A program made the translations under genes and the position numbers. 64,000 nt of DNA from Eublepharis macularius (taxonomy: Eukaryota > Chordata > Lepidosauria > Squamata > Eublepharidae). Of this stretch, positions 1 to 11,687 are shown one piece after another. The stretch's first letter is position 1. Each line of letters begins with the position of its first letter. The stretch covers positions 30,984,001 through 31,048,000 of the forward strand of contig NC_072806.1 in assembly GCF_028583425.1 (NCBI RefSeq), read 5' to 3'. The notes below the pieces were generated by a model. It saw nothing but the letters and a program-made list of their open reading frames with translations, ran no database searches and was not told the DNA's origin.

Positions 1-554
1 ACAACCTGGCGAGCTGTCTTCATGCAGAGTGCACGATTCTCTTGGCTTTCAATTCTGCTTTCGTTCACCACGGGTAAATCAATGTGTCAGCAGCAGTAAA
101 CATTTGTATCACTCCTCTCTGAATGAACTTTTAAATTTTACTTCCTATTGTGTCAAAGCAATTAAAATTAACAATACAGTTACTAAGCTGCTAAGATCAA
201 TTAATGGCTCTTAGGCTTTATCTATTGATCTAGTGACATCTTCAAAACCCACTGGTAACAGACTATACATACTTCTCTTCTATCCACAATATATACACAA
301 GGATTAATTACATATTCTTATCTTCTAAATTACATATTTAAATGACATATTCTTATCTCCTAAATTAATTAGTCAAACTCTTACATCAAGGATTGGTGAC
401 AAGTTGTGGACAGACTATGCTTGGACAAAATGTACACTGAGAATAAATGACATCAAACAAATTGAAAACTAAATAAATCACTTTTATTTAACAAATAAAT
501 TTCTTCTGAAGTCTCTTTAGAAATTAAACAATAGAAACAAACTGTGGCATTCCT
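1..554. other. AT-rich sequence, nothing recognised
   Basis: The stretch is AT-rich and has only a short chance open frame near its start. I see no splice-flanked exon, tRNA or clear repeat boundary. It may include the decayed 5' part of the L1 copy that follows. Confidence 0.4.
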
Positions 555-1637
555 CAAATCCACGTGTAGGATGCTATGGAAGTGATACTTAGAGGGAAAT
601 TAATCTCCATTGCCTCCTGTCATGAAGAGCAAAAAGAAAACATTAGAAATGAAATGATATCTAGAATAAGAAAACTAGAAGATGAAAACAAAAAAGGCCA
701 CCCAATCTATAAACTTACCTGCTTGAAAATTAAAGGAAAAAACCTCCTCACATTCTATACAAGCTATTAAAGGCACCCAGGAAAAACTGAAACTAATTCT
801 CTAAATACTACCAAACCATTTGTACATCAGACAATCCTGACACTAATCATATTTTAAATTATTTATCGTCACAGGAAATTATTTGCAAAAAAACTCACAA
901 GAACATAAACAATATCTTGACCAACCAATCACAACAGAAGATGTTACAGTCACTATCAAATCCTTGAAAAAAATAACAAAGCTTCAGACAGGGATGGATT
1001 CCCTGCCAAATTTTTACAAAAAAATACATTAACCTACTTTCAACTCCACTAACTGCCACATGCAGCTCTGTTATGATAGGAGGTAGCATCCCTCTATCTT
1101 GGTCAGAGGCTGAAATAGTAGTTACTCCAAAAAAGGACAACGATATTACAAAAAGTAAAACTTCGCAACCAATACCCTTACTGAATCAAGACCAAAAGAT
1201 CTTTACCAGCATATTTGCCAAAAGATTGTCTAAATTTAAATAACCAACTACATTCACCTTGACCAGACTGGCTTTATGCCAATAAGGAATCTTATTGACA
1301 ATACACGTAACACTTTAACTATAATTAATTTCTGTGAAGCATACAAAATCCCTGCATTACTTCTGGCCTTTGATATAGAGAAGGCATTCAATTAAGTGGA
1401 AATACCATATCTAAAACTTTTACTTCAAAAATGGGTTTTGGCGAGCAATTCTAAAATGCCATTAATGCTCTTTATCTTTCTACAAAAGCTACAGTTAGGA
1501 CCAGCAATGTACATTTGATAGATATCCATATAGCAAGGGGAACTAGACAAGGCTGTCCCCTTTGTATTGTCGAAGGCTTTCACGGCCGGAGAATGATGGT
1601 TGTGGGTTTTCCGGGCTGTATTGCCGTGGTCTTGGCG

Positions 1638-1668
1638 TTTCGCCAGCAGCTGTGCCTGGCATCTTCAG
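1638..1668 (-). ncRNA. Hammerhead ribozyme core (PLE family A, left arm)
   Basis: On the minus strand, CTGAAGA is followed by a helix-loop-helix (GCCAG paired with CTGGC) and then GAAA. This fits the hammerhead consensus CUGANGA, stem II, GAAA. Stems I and III are not convincingly resolved. Confidence 0.55.
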
Positions 1669-1736
1669 AGGTGTAGCACCAAAGGGTAGAGATCAGTGGT
1701 GACACTGAGAGATCTCTGTCTTTTGGTGCTACACCT

Positions 1737-1767
1737 CTGAAGATGCCAGCCACAGCTGCTGGCGAAA
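1737..1767 (+). ncRNA. Hammerhead ribozyme core (PLE family A, right arm)
   Basis: CTGAAGA, a stem II of GCCAGC and GCTGGC (one position diverged), then GAAA. It is the plus-strand partner of the core at 1638-1668, so both arms of the palindrome could be self-cleaving if transcribed. Confidence 0.6.
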
Positions 1768-3107
1768 CGTCAGGAACTACAATGCCAAGACCACGGCAAT
1801 ACAGCCCGGAAAACCCACAACAACCATCGCTGTCCCCTTTCCCCATTTCTTTTTGCCATAACTATAGACAGGGCCGGTGCTGCCATTAGACCAACTAGGC
1901 AGCCGCCTTGGGCACAGACCTCAAGAGGGGCATAGTTTTATACAAATTACTTTCTTGAAAAAAATGCAACTGAGAAAACCTATTGAGCACCCCCTAAATG
2001 GTCCTGTCCACAGACATCAAGCAGCTCAAAAGCTCACGGTAACATTTTTATTTATTTATTTATTTATTTTATACCCTCCCCTCCCCACAGATGGCCTAAG
2101 GGTGGCTAACATTAAAAAATACATTAAAATCACAGAAACATAAAATCAATAATATTTTTTTAATGATTAAAATAGTCCAGGAGCAGGCTATTTAAACAAA
2201 TATTGGGAGTCCTTATACAAGCATGGCAGATGGCTGAGGGCAGCTCCAGAAGAAATGGTGGTCTTAGATGGAAGAAGAAGGACACTCGCTGGCACTCAGC
2301 CAAAGGCCCAGCAGAACATCTCCGTTTTACAAGCCCTGCAAAACTGTAACAGGTCCCACAGGGCCCAGATCTCCAGCGGGAGAGCATTCCACCAGGCCAG
2401 GGCCAGGGCAGAAAAAGCCCTGCTCCTGGTTGAGGCCAGATGGATGTCCTTTGGGCCAGGGACCACCAGGAGTTGCTTGTCTGCAGAGCGCAACACCCTG
2501 CAGGGGACGTAATGGAGGAGGCAGTCCCGCAGGTATGGAGGTCCCAGTCCATGAAGGGCTTTAAATACCAAGGTTAACACCTTGAACTGGATCTGGAACT
2601 CCACTGGCAGCCAGTGCAGCTGGCACAGCACATGATGAATGTGCGCTTGGATGGGCGTTCTGGTAAGAATGCGTGCCGCTGCATTCTGGATCAGCTGTAA
2701 CTTCCGGGTCAGGCCCAAGGGCGGTCCAGGATAGAGTGAGTTGCAGTAGTCTAGCCTGGAGGTGACCATTGCATGAATTACTGTGGCCAGGTCCTGGGGT
2801 GAAACATAGGGCGTCAGTTGCCTGCCCTGTCAAAGATGAAAAAAGGCAGACCTGGCAACAGTCATGACCTGGGCCTCCATTGAAAGTGTGGCATCCAAGG
2901 TCACACCCAGACTCCTCACCATCAGTGAAGGTTTCAATTCTACCCCATCGAGGGCTGGGAGCTGGTTCCCAGCTCGATTGCCCCATGATCCAGACACAGA
3001 ACCTCTGTCTTCAGGGGATTCAATTTCAGGTGACTCTGATGTAACCATACCGTCACAGCCTCAAGACCCTTGACCAAGGAATCCAAAGCAAGATCGGACT
3101 GGCCATC

Positions 3108-3706
3108 TGTAATGATTCCAAGTAAATGTATCTTTAAATGCTTGATGAGATAGGTGAAGAGTGGGGGGTGAAGGAGATGGATGAGTGAGTGATATGATTG
3201 GTTGAGGACTGAGAGGGTGGGCGGAGTGAATGCAGTTTGAGACTGAGAGTAGAGAGAAAATTTTTAGTCAGAAGAAAACAGGCTAGCTGTGTGCTGCCTG
3301 AATATGTTGAAGTGTTTATGAGAGAAATATAACCTGTGTGGAACCTGAACTGAGCATGTTTGTGAAAGGACACTCAGTCAGGGAAAGAGAGGCCAGCTGT
3401 GTGAATGAGAGTAAATGAAGTAACTTTAAGAACCGAGAACTACGTTTATGAAACCGAAACGCTTCTTGACTAAATAAAAGTTTAGTCCCAGTGTATATCC
3501 CAGTGTAGCTGTTATTGCTATATCCCATTCCTATCTTCAGGGCCACATAGAACCACGAAGGAGCCTGACGCTTAGGAACGTTACCAAAGGGAAAATTTAA
3601 ATAAAATATCTTGGAATAAAATATTCCTGGTGGCAGCAGACTACCCAGAGGGTTAAGGGATAGATTAAAAGAAAAATCTACCCTAAAGAAAGTAAAAGTC
3701 ATAACA
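3108..3706 (+). mobile_element. Solo LTR of an endogenous retrovirus-like element
   Basis: A 599-bp block starts TGTAATG and ends CATAACA. It is flanked by a 5-bp direct repeat CCATC (3103-3107 and 3707-3711) and carries a polyadenylation signal AATAAA at 3473-3478. These are hallmarks of a single LTR left by recombination. It lies inside the L2 element, so it is younger than that copy. No internal region remains. Confidence 0.8.
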
Positions 3707-4776
3707 CCATCCATCAGCAGATAGAGCTGAGTGTCATCCGCATACCGGTGACAACCTAGCCCAAAGCTGCGGGCTAACCGGGCAAGGGGGCACATATAGA
3801 TGTTAAATAGCATCGGGGAAAGAATCGCCCCCTGAGGGATGCCACATACCAAAGAATGGTAAGCAGACATCTGTTTCCCGAGTGCCACCCTCTGTCCTAG
3901 ATTGTGACGGAAGGAGTTCAGCCATTGCAGGGCTGTTCCACGAATCCCCACATCAGCAAGGCAGTGGGTCAGAAGATTATGATTGACCATGTCAAATGCT
4001 GCTGTAAGATCTAAAAGTATCAGCAGTGCTGACCCACTCCGGTCCAGGTGTCGCCGCAGATCATCTGTGAGGGCAACCAGAGCCGTCTCTGTACCATGGC
4101 CAAGCCTGAAGCTGGACTGGAATGGATCCAGGATAGAGGCATCACCCAGGTATACCTGCAGCTGTTCCACTACTGCCCTCTCAATTACCTTATCCAGGAA
4201 CGGAATATTCGAAACTGGGTGATAATTGGCTGGATCAGCAGGATCCAGTGATGGGTTCTTTAATAAGGACTGCACCACTGCCTCTTTCAGTGAGTCTGGA
4301 AAAAACCCAGAACTCAGAGAAAGATTAATGATGTCAGCTAATGGTGCCCAAATCCCATCACCACCACTTTTCACCAGCCATGATGGGCATGGGTCCAGTG
4401 GGCACATGGTAGGTTTCACAGCATGCAGGACCCTGCCCACCTCCTCCTGGGAGAGTGGCCTGAATTGATCTAATATCAACCCTGAGGACAACCAAGGGGC
4501 CTCCAGTACACATACTGCATCAACTGTGGTGGACAGATCCTGGCGGAGTGACAAGATCTTATCCGCAAAATAGTCTCCAAAAGCCTCACAGCTTATTACC
4601 AAATTTACATTTTTATTTGTCCCATGCGTGAGGGACGTTAAAGACCAAATCACTCTGAAGAGTTGTGCCGGGCGAGAACTAGTGGACGCAGTGGGAGCTG
4701 CATAGTAGTCTCTCTTTGCAGCTTTCAGTGCCATCTCATAGGCCTTCATAAACGTCCTATAAAATGTTCTTGTCAT
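3316..4776 (-). pseudogene. L2-type reverse transcriptase frame
   Basis: The 486-codon open frame holds RT fingers and palm from a KAAKRDYYAA region through the catalytic YADD. Its last about 130 codons are not LINE sequence: they are read through the inserted solo LTR, so the natural C-terminus is displaced to about 3100-2290. Motifs A (LDLTAAFD), B (GIPQG) and C (YADD) are intact. The product would make cDNA on nicked chromosomal DNA in a full element, but this copy lacks a complete endonuclease and is split, so it is dead. Confidence 0.8.
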
Positions 4777-4788
4777 TTCATCATGAAG

Positions 4789-5530
4789 TCACCGCCACAC
4801 TCGCTCTAGCCGTCTCAGCTCCCATTTGATTTGTTGTACCTCATCAGTATACCAAGGAGCTACTCTAGTTCGGGGGCGGAGAGAGCGACGGGGAGCGATC
4901 TCATCAATAGCTTCAGAGAAACGGGCATTCCAGTCCTCTATCAGCTCATCCAATGAGCCACCAGGGGGCATCGTATCCTGCAGAGCGTTCTGCAATTCAA
5001 TTGGATCCATTTGACTCCACGGGCGAGCATAAATCAGCTCGTTGCCCAAGCAGGAGGGGGTCATGGTGCCCAGACAAGCCCTCAGGATGAGATGGTCTGA
5101 CCATGCCACTGCTATAGCTTCATCCAGATCCACCTGTATCCCGAACCCAAAGATCAAATCCAGTGTGTGTCCTGCTCGATGTGTGGGCATTGATACAAAC
5201 TGGGAGAGTCCTAATGCTGCCATGGAGGCTATCATGTCCATGGCCTGTGAGAAGGTAGCATCATCAGCACAGACACTGATGTCCCCTAAGACCAGAAGCC
5301 TGGGGTACTCCAAGGCCCAGCCAGCCACCGCCTCTAACAGGCCTGGCACAGCATCTGCTGGTGCGCTGGGCGATAGGTACGCCAGACAGATGGCTATACT
5401 CTCCTCGGCATCCCACACCAGGCCCACACAATCAATGCCAGCAATCTTTGGCAAGGGGAGCAGCCTGATGGAGAAAGACTCTCGAATGAGCACCTCTACC
5501 CCAACAAGACATTTCCCAATATGTAAAACA
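4789..5530 (-). pseudogene. L2-type APE endonuclease, N-terminally incomplete
   Basis: The open frame reaches 5625, but only the part up to about 5530 reads as endonuclease. It contains LVLGDI (cf. GDFN), THRAGHTLDLIF and WSDHLIL, which match the order of catalytic blocks in APE-type LINE endonucleases. GDFN has become GDIS, so a catalytic residue is altered. Frame continuity with the RT is lost at about 4780. The N-terminal extension beyond 5530 is unrelated flank. Confidence 0.75.
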
Positions 5531-6754
5531 AATATGAGAAACCTGTACCATAAATGTGTTGGAATATATGTGTGTTGCAAGGTCTGAGATTCAGTCATTA
5601 TGGGGTTAATGTGTTTACCTACCATGCTATCGTTTAGATTGACCTGGAAGGGGAACCTGGCTCAAAGCCAATAATCTGCAAGCCTGGAAAACCTGAGAGT
5701 GTTTGTAAACTGTTATTGGTCAACAGGTCAGGTGATTTTCTTTCAGGGTCAAGAAGGCAGAGGAATAAGAAGATTCTCCATTCAGTTATCCCAGCTCTTT
5801 GTTTGTAACCAGTAGTGAGAATGTAGCTCCAGGCATTTGTTATTTTGTAGGCAATCCTGTTAACCTTTTTCCTTTAGAAGTAAATGATTTTAAAAGCTAA
5901 ACTCGTGTGCTGACTCTCTATTGATTCAAGATCCATTGCACCTCTGAAGAAAAGCTATTTTTTAACCTTTTTCCCCAACCAAGTGGACCAGTTGAAGTAA
6001 TTATTAAGGTGAAAAAGATGCTAGCGATTCGTGTATATTGTTCTTTGAATAACAGCAGTATGGTATGGCTTTGGATAGGCAATATGAGATCATTAACTCT
6101 CAAAAAAGGCAAACCTTATGAGTTATATCATCCTGCTTTCAGATAATACTGCCAGTCATTGCTGCATCTCAAAATAGTCTAGGAGACTCAAAGTTATCTC
6201 AGAAGTCTCAGTCAACTTGAGAGGAACAATTCTTACTGAAACTACTCCTTTTTAGCTCTCCAGAGAGCCAGCTAAAAAGAAGAAAGCAAACAAACAAAGT
6301 AACTGCAGACAAAAGTATCTCCTTTTCAAGTACAACATAATTCTCTCTCTCATTGTCTCACAGCATACATGAGAAGGGGGTGGGAGTAGAAGACACTCTG
6401 TTGTGCCAGCCAGGAAAAAGGTGGGGAAATAGCTTCCAATGCTACAAAAAGAAACTTTTCAGCAACTTGAGGAAGCCAAGCAAGAAGTGAGAAGGAAAAC
6501 AAAAGGGATAAGGTGGGAAACTGCCTCCAGAGCTAAGAAAAAACCCCACTTCATAGAGCAAACTGTATCCCAGCAACACCAAGAGAAGCGGCAGAGTGGA
6601 AAACACTAAACCTTCACAGCTATTCTGCTGTGTCTGGAAAGAAATGGGCAGAAAGTCAGCTTCATGGCTGCAATAAAAGGGAGGAAAGTAGGGAAATTCT
6701 ACCGTAGCAATGCACAGAGCATACTTGCTGCAGAGGAACAAGTGCAGGGAAAAA
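5531..6754. other. Unassigned stretch, possible decayed LTR at about 5558-5930
   Basis: The segment near 5558 begins TGTTGG and is followed near 5877-5910 by an A/T-rich stretch that resembles an LTR R-U5 region. I found no matching short flanking repeats, so this is only a suggestion. The rest (about 5990-6754) has no recognised gene or repeat. Confidence 0.25.
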
Positions 6755-6903
6755 TACCTCTGCACTAGAACCTACAACTATATAGTCAAGCTTTTAAGGT
6801 TTCCTCAAAATCTGAAAATCCTTTAAAGAGTTATGATGACCTCGTCCAATCCTTAAGGCCACTTTCGGTAGGTGCTCGAGAGGGAAAACTGGTCAAGACC
6901 AAT

Positions 6904-7887
6904 TTGTCATCTAAACCTTGGTTTGATCAAAGCTGTATTTGTGCTAAAAATGCTTTAATCTATGCCTATAAGCTAGCACTGAGAGCTGATGAAAAGACCA
7001 GACAGGATGCATATCGTTCTCTTTCATTTTTAAAAAAGAAATATAAATCACTGGTTGCCCGCTGTAAGAAAGAACATACCAGAAAACTGTGGGCCAATAT
7101 AATTGAAGCAGCTACGAGCAAAAACTCAGTGGTGTTCTGGAAACTAGTGTCAAACCGCGCCTCCACAGCCGCCTCCTCCTTGGCTTCCTGTATCCCCCCA
7201 GATAAATGGACTTCTTTTTTCCAAAAAATGTATGATGATCCTATTCAACCCCCTCCTGCCCTAACAATAGAAAATCTGGCCAAATGCTCCCCAGTTCATG
7301 CCGAAGAGCTAAAAGCTTATATTAGCCAGTTAAAGAATGCAAAAGCCCCTGGGCTTGATGGAATATCTCCAGAATTACTAAAAACAAATAAGGACTGGTG
7401 GGCAACTTTCCTAGCCTCCCTATTTACTTATATTAATGAAACCGGCTACATCCCCAATGATTGGGGAATGGCTATAGTAGTCCCCTTCCATAAGAAGGGA
7501 AAGAAGGAGGATCCATCCAATTATAGGCCCATCAGCTTACTAAGCATTGTAAGCAAATTGTCTACAAAACATCTGCTGGAGAAATTTTCAGACTGGCTAG
7601 AACAGGAGGATATAATTGCTGATGAGCAAGCTGGGTTTAGAGCTGGCAGGTCAACAATAGATCACTGCCTAGTAATGCAACACCTTGTAGAGAAATATGC
7701 TACAGGAGACCAAGCATCACTTTACCCGGCATTTGTTGATTTAAAAGCAGCTTTTGACACAGTCTCTAGAAATAGACTTTGGAGGAAACTGCAGGCCTCC
7801 TCTATTGATAGGCGACTGCTGTTCCTTTTTGGGGCTATGCACAAGCAAACTGCCCTGAAGGTGCAGCCGAATTGGGCATTTGACTGA
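6904..7887 (+). pseudogene. LINE reverse transcriptase, N-terminal part
   Basis: The frame contains KKYKSLVARCKKEH (basic linker), APGLDGISPELLK, NYRPISLLSIVSKL, EQAGFRAGRST and FVDLKAAFDTVSR (motif A). It is really open from the truncation point at about 6800, so the ATG at 6904 is not a natural start. It ends when a frame shift near 7880 throws translation out of register just before motif B. The continuation is in the next frame at 7880-9175. It cannot make an active RT alone. Confidence 0.85.
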
Positions 7888-9175
7888 CCCCATTCAAACT
7901 TACAGGCAGGTGTGCCTTCTAGCCCCCTTTCTGTTTATCTTCTACATCAACAATTTGGTAAACCTTTTGAATGACCCTGGATTGCACCCTCCCAAATTAT
8001 CAAATAGGCACATTCACGTACTGCTCTATGCAGATGATGCTGTATTACTTTCTAGGACCCCCATAGGGCTGAAACGAGCCCTAAAAAAATTCTCCCAATT
8101 CTCTGATACTGAACACCTTCTAACTAATTACCAAAAAACTAAGATCCTGGCTTTTGATAAAAATCCAAAGATCAGACGATGGGAGCTTCAGAGGCATCAG
8201 TTAGAACAAGTTACCAGCTTCAAATATTTGGGTGTAGTTTTGCAAGCCTCAGGTACCAAAATAACACATAGCAGCTTCATTGCTGATGTGGGAGAAAAAA
8301 CAGCACACGGTATACTGAAATTCTATCGATCACAAGGGGGGCAGTATGTACCGGCTGCGCTCAGATTGTTTAAAGCCAAACCATTGGCCCAATTAGTATA
8401 CGGATCATTCTTGGGGCTGCCATCCTCCTCTTTCTCTCAACTTGAGAGAGTGCAGTCCAAATTCCTTAGAGCCCTATTACAAGTGCCCAAATGCATGCCT
8501 AACTCATGGGTTAGACTGGAAACAGGAATGTTAAGGGTAGAGGCCAGAATCACCATCCTTTCAATTTTCAAATGGCTGTCAGGATGTCTAAACCTGCAAG
8601 GTCTGCTCCCTCTGTTATTCCAAGACAAATTTCAATCTAATTGGCAAAAGGCGACTCTGAAATCCCTGGGAAAATTGGGTCTTTCCCCTCAAAGTTTGCT
8701 AGTCATGGGGTTAGACCGAGCAAAATCACTCATTAAGCAGAGAGCGACAGACATTGAAAGACAAACAGATTTACTTAGAGCACCAGGTTTTATTTCTTCA
8801 GATACTACTACATATATTGCCGCTCCTGCAGCCTACTTTTACTTTCTTGAATCCAGTAACTTCAGAAGGGCTAGAAGTTCAACTCTACCCTCTGCTGTTC
8901 TGGAAGGAAAGTTTAAAGCTGTCCATTACTCTCTTAGGCTTTGCTCCTATCCCCTAAGAGAAATTGACTCAATGGAGCACATCTTCTTTAACTGCCCAAG
9001 TCATAGTAAAATTAGAGCGGAAACCATCAGTCCATTAGTAGAAAGATGCCCTGGAAGTTCAAATAAAATCAAACTTGATTATCTTTTGTCTGATCGGAAT
9101 CACCAGACAACACATCAAGTAGCAAGATTCTGTGGCCAGGTCTACAAGCAACGTAAATCGCATAAGGCAGACTGA
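7880..9175 (+). pseudogene. LINE reverse transcriptase, C-terminal part with Cys/His region
   Basis: The frame carries a degraded motif B (the expected GVRQG reads RQVCLLAPFLF), motif C (LLYADDAVLLS, about residues 48-58), the thumb region SFKYLGVVL, and near the end a conserved C-terminal Cys/His block (CSYPLREIDSMEHIFFNCPSH). The same terminal block appears in LINE fragments at 22930-23274 and 47518-47925, which links these copies to one group. The stop codon is followed by about 165 bp of 3' UTR. Confidence 0.85.
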
Positions 9176-9603
9176 ATGTATTTTAACCTTTTAAACAACT
9201 AATTTATGATGATCTTATTTTTTTACTCTTATATTTATTCATCGTTCTTCCCCTGTATCCAGTCTCGACTGTTTTTAAACTGATTTGCAAATGGTTTTAT
9301 ATGTACTGGTCACAGACTGTAATAATAAACTTGACTTGACTACCTCTGCACTAAGAACAGCAGAAATACCTGAACCTACTTCATGGGGTGAATTATCCTA
9401 GCTACCACCAGAAGAAGCTGAGAAATGGAGAAAAGCGGAGGGTGTGGTGTCGGTGTTGAAGAGAATGATAGCACATTGAAAGAGCTCCGTCTCTCCCATG
9501 CCTGAAATTTAAGATTTATGTTGGAAGGGCAAAATAAAAATATTTACCCTTCCAACGTAAAGATACACTAAGAGATCCAAAATGCAGATTCATATTTATT
9601 AAA

Positions 9604-9778
9604 ATCAAAAAGAGTCCAGTAGCACCTTTAAGACTAACCAATTTTATTTTAGCATAAGCTTTCGAGAACTTGATTCTCGAAAGCTTATGCTAAAATAAAA
9701 TTGGTTAGTCTTAAAGGTGCTACTGGACTCTTTTTGATTTTGCTACCACAGACTAACACGGCTAACTTCTCTGCCTCT
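9604..9778. mobile_element. Palindromic mini Penelope-like element (family B)
   Basis: Two inverted arms of about 70 bp, centred near 9671, read AAGAGTCCAGTAGCACC outward to TAAGCTTTCGAGAA inward. The right end continues into ACAGACTAACACGGCTAAC. A 12-bp TSD ATATTTATTAAA flanks it at 9592-9603 and 9779-9790. The hammerhead CTGANGA box is lost at the centre here, leaving only GAAA-side arms. Confidence 0.82.
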
Positions 9779-9905
9779 ATATTTATTAAAGGCACTACAG
9801 AAAACCAAACTTACACATTTGCCTAAATTTATGCCCCAAGCCAAGACAGCCTAATGAAATTCTAAAACAAAGTTCATTAGAATACACATGTATCACTTAG
9901 AGCAG

Positions 9906-10138
9906 AACCACAAGTGACAAAAGGCACAGATTGGACACTTGTCAGCTTCCCTCAAGTTTTGATGGGAAATGTAGGCGTCCTGGTCTTGCAGCTTGGCTCT
10001 CCGACTGCTGTCCAATGGACTTTTCAACTGTCACTTGTCCAACATTCTGCCAAGCTGCCTACATTTCCCATCAAAACTTGAGGGAAGCTGACAAGTGTCC
10101 AATCTGTGCCTTTTGTCACTTGTAGTTCCGCTCTTAGT
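9906..10138. mobile_element. MITE, CAAGTGAC family (long inverted repeats)
   Basis: Inverted arms of about 100 bp (CACTTGTCAGCTTCCCTC on both sides) enclose a short centre. Other copies lie at 13172-13382 and 23333-23576. The ends look like a DNA transposon MITE without coding capacity. No clear TSD was found. Confidence 0.7.
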
Positions 10139-11687
10139 ATAATGTGCTCTAAACCATATTTTCATGACAAACCCACAGAAACAGCAGCAACATAATCTAA
10201 GAGTGTAATGGAGAGCAACAAATAGAAACAGAAGGATTAAAAGTATCCTGCTCACTAGGTTGGAGGCAAGTTCTGACAACAACAGGGCCAACAACAAAGA
10301 TTCTCAGGTCAAACTCCATGGTCAAGTAACAGATTCCAAAATCAAAGACTGTGACCCACCAAGGCTCAGGCAGCCAGAACCTAAGAGCTCACTAACAGCC
10401 AAGTCCAGAATACCACAATTGTGACTAGCTAATCCCATGCTAGCTGCGGCCTTATAAAGGGAGTTTCTCCTTGTCAAGGAGTTCCAGACCCCTGGGGCCC
10501 AGCCCAGCTCAGGGGAAGGGACACAGGCTGCCTGGAAGGTCCTGTTGCAAACAGCAAACCAAGTAAGCTGCCACCAGCTCCCCAGTCTATCCCTAGGCTA
10601 AGGAGTTAGGGAGCAAAGCTCCAGAGCCTATTAGGGAATTTAGCCAAAGCAAAGTCTACCTTGCAAGGATAAACTTACAGGCAGAGTTCATAGCAAAAGA
10701 ATAGTTGTTTGGTAGGTGGATCTCAAGCACACATAGGGTGAGTTCAACAAAGGTTTTATAGCAGTGAGGCTTCAGAGTCTTAATAACCCACACAAGATAA
10801 AAATATAAAGGTTTATTAATTGCAGGTGCAGGGTTATCACACACAAGACAAAAAGTGAGTACAAACAAACAAAAACCTACAGCAGTAAGCTCTACATACC
10901 ACAGTAAATTCTTAGGAGGTAAAGCAAGTTGGTTTCTCAGTTGTAGCAAGCAAAAGTCCCACAAAACAGCAAGGCAAAAGATGGAGCTTCAGTCCTTCTC
11001 AACAAATAGAGCCAGAACAAAGCAAAAGAGCATAGGCAGAGGTCTAAGGTAGACACTCAACATAAGCTTCTCCATGTTGGTTAACAGCTGGTTTATATTG
11101 GATCAAGCTGGAACCAAAGTGAGGCAGGCCTAACCACACCCGTTCCCAACTTGACCACATCACCTGACAAGTACGCAAAGGGACGTGTGGAAGGTCTGCA
11201 GCTCTTGGCACACGACCCCAAACTACAGGTGTGAAGTTAATTACCAATTAGCTAGTAAGAACAGCTTATCTTGACTCAAGGACAGAGCATACACAACTTA
11301 CTGCTAGCAAAAGTGAAAAGCCTCTCCAAAAGGGGGGAGGGAATTTCTCCAGCCAAGGAAGCCTCCAACCTAGCTCTCAAAAGGGCTTCCTATACTCTTA
11401 AACATTTTTTCTTTACACTCCTACAGGTGAGGCTGTGTTCATTAAGCTTCTGTCTCCAAGCTAGCTCATCTCTGCTACTCAGGAGGAGTAGATCAGATCC
11501 TGTACTGGCTCTCCTGACATTTCCTCAGCAGGGGGAAGGCCGTGGGCTGCCAGGCATGCGCTCCTGTGCTTGGTCCATGCCTCTGCCCTTACCCTCAGCC
11601 TTCGCTGCTCCTGGGGTTCTTTGGGAGACAGTGGCAGGTCTGGCAGCAGGCAGGTCCATGCTAAGGCCACCTGTCTTGATGACACTG
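10139..11687. other. Unassigned sequence with a possible LTR-like block
   Basis: No gene or known repeat stands out. On the minus strand a stretch near 10790-10825 contains AATAAA in a context like an LTR polyadenylation region, but I could not find paired ends or flanking repeats. Chance open frames at 11271-11760 overlap on both strands and show no domain. Confidence 0.25.

Larger units (their letters stand above)
1564..1828. mobile_element. Palindromic mini Penelope-like element inside the L1 fragment
   Basis: Two copies of a pseudo-LTR segment lie head to head. The left half (about 1564-1695) is the inverse of the right half (about 1708-1828). The sequence matches the pseudo-LTRs of the large composite at 36-44 kb. 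The insertion is bounded by a 12-bp TSD, GCTGTCCCCTTT, at 1552-1563 and 1829-1840, and interrupts the RT motif B of the older L1. It codes for nothing, so it must have been mobilised in trans or be a deletion derivative. Confidence 0.88.
555..1865 (+). mobile_element. Old L1-clade LINE fragment, split by a Penelope-like insertion
   Basis: Conceptual translation in shifting frames gives recognisable reverse-transcriptase blocks of an L1-group LINE: a segment like PLLNQDQKIF near 1175-1205, DQTGFMP near 1263, LLAFDIEKAFN near 1360-1395 (motif A), and RGTRQGCPL near 1535-1560 (motif B). The reading resumes after the Penelope insertion at about 1829 with the next residues of the same motif. Many frame changes and stops show that it is old. 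The 5' and 3' limits are approximate, and neither tail nor TSD is visible. Confidence 0.75.
2043..5530 (-). mobile_element. L2/CR1-group LINE, 5'-truncated, split by a solo LTR
   Basis: Read on the minus strand, this copy carries the C-terminal two-thirds of an APE-type endonuclease (about 5530-4789, with a SDHLIL motif), a reverse transcriptase (about 4776-3712) with LLDLTAAFDMVNH (motif A), GIPQGAILSPMLF (motif B) and YADDTQLYL (motif C), and a C-terminal region (about 3100-2290) with LDYCNSLY and LHWLPV, all typical of L2-like elements. The 3' end is a (TAAA)n tail seen as TTTA repeats at about 2043-2078. The first part of the endonuclease is missing. The EN and RT frames are out of register near 4780, and further frame breaks occur in the 3' part. 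An LTR at 3108-3706 separates YADD from the C-terminal part. Confidence 0.85.
6768..9340 (+). mobile_element. 5'-truncated LINE (I/Vingi-like) with perfect TSD
   Basis: The copy is bounded by a 13-bp TSD TACCTCTGCACTA at 6755-6767 and 9341-9353. It starts downstream of the endonuclease domain, encodes the RT and a C-terminal Cys/His region, and ends with a 3' UTR carrying AATAAA at about 9324 and two TTGACT repeats as tail. RT motifs and the C-terminal Cys/His segment suggest the I/ingi/Vingi side of LINEs, but the clade is uncertain. One frame break splits the coding region at about 7870-7885. Few other lesions are seen, so the insertion is fairly young. Confidence 0.88.

Noticed and set aside
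5558-5930. Third solo LTR
   Set aside because: TG start and R/U5-like composition, but no paired end or flanking repeat; left as a low-confidence note.
6755-9353. Host gene with two exons
   Set aside because: RT motifs, a 3' tail and a 13-bp TSD show a LINE; the frame break is a lesion, not an intron.
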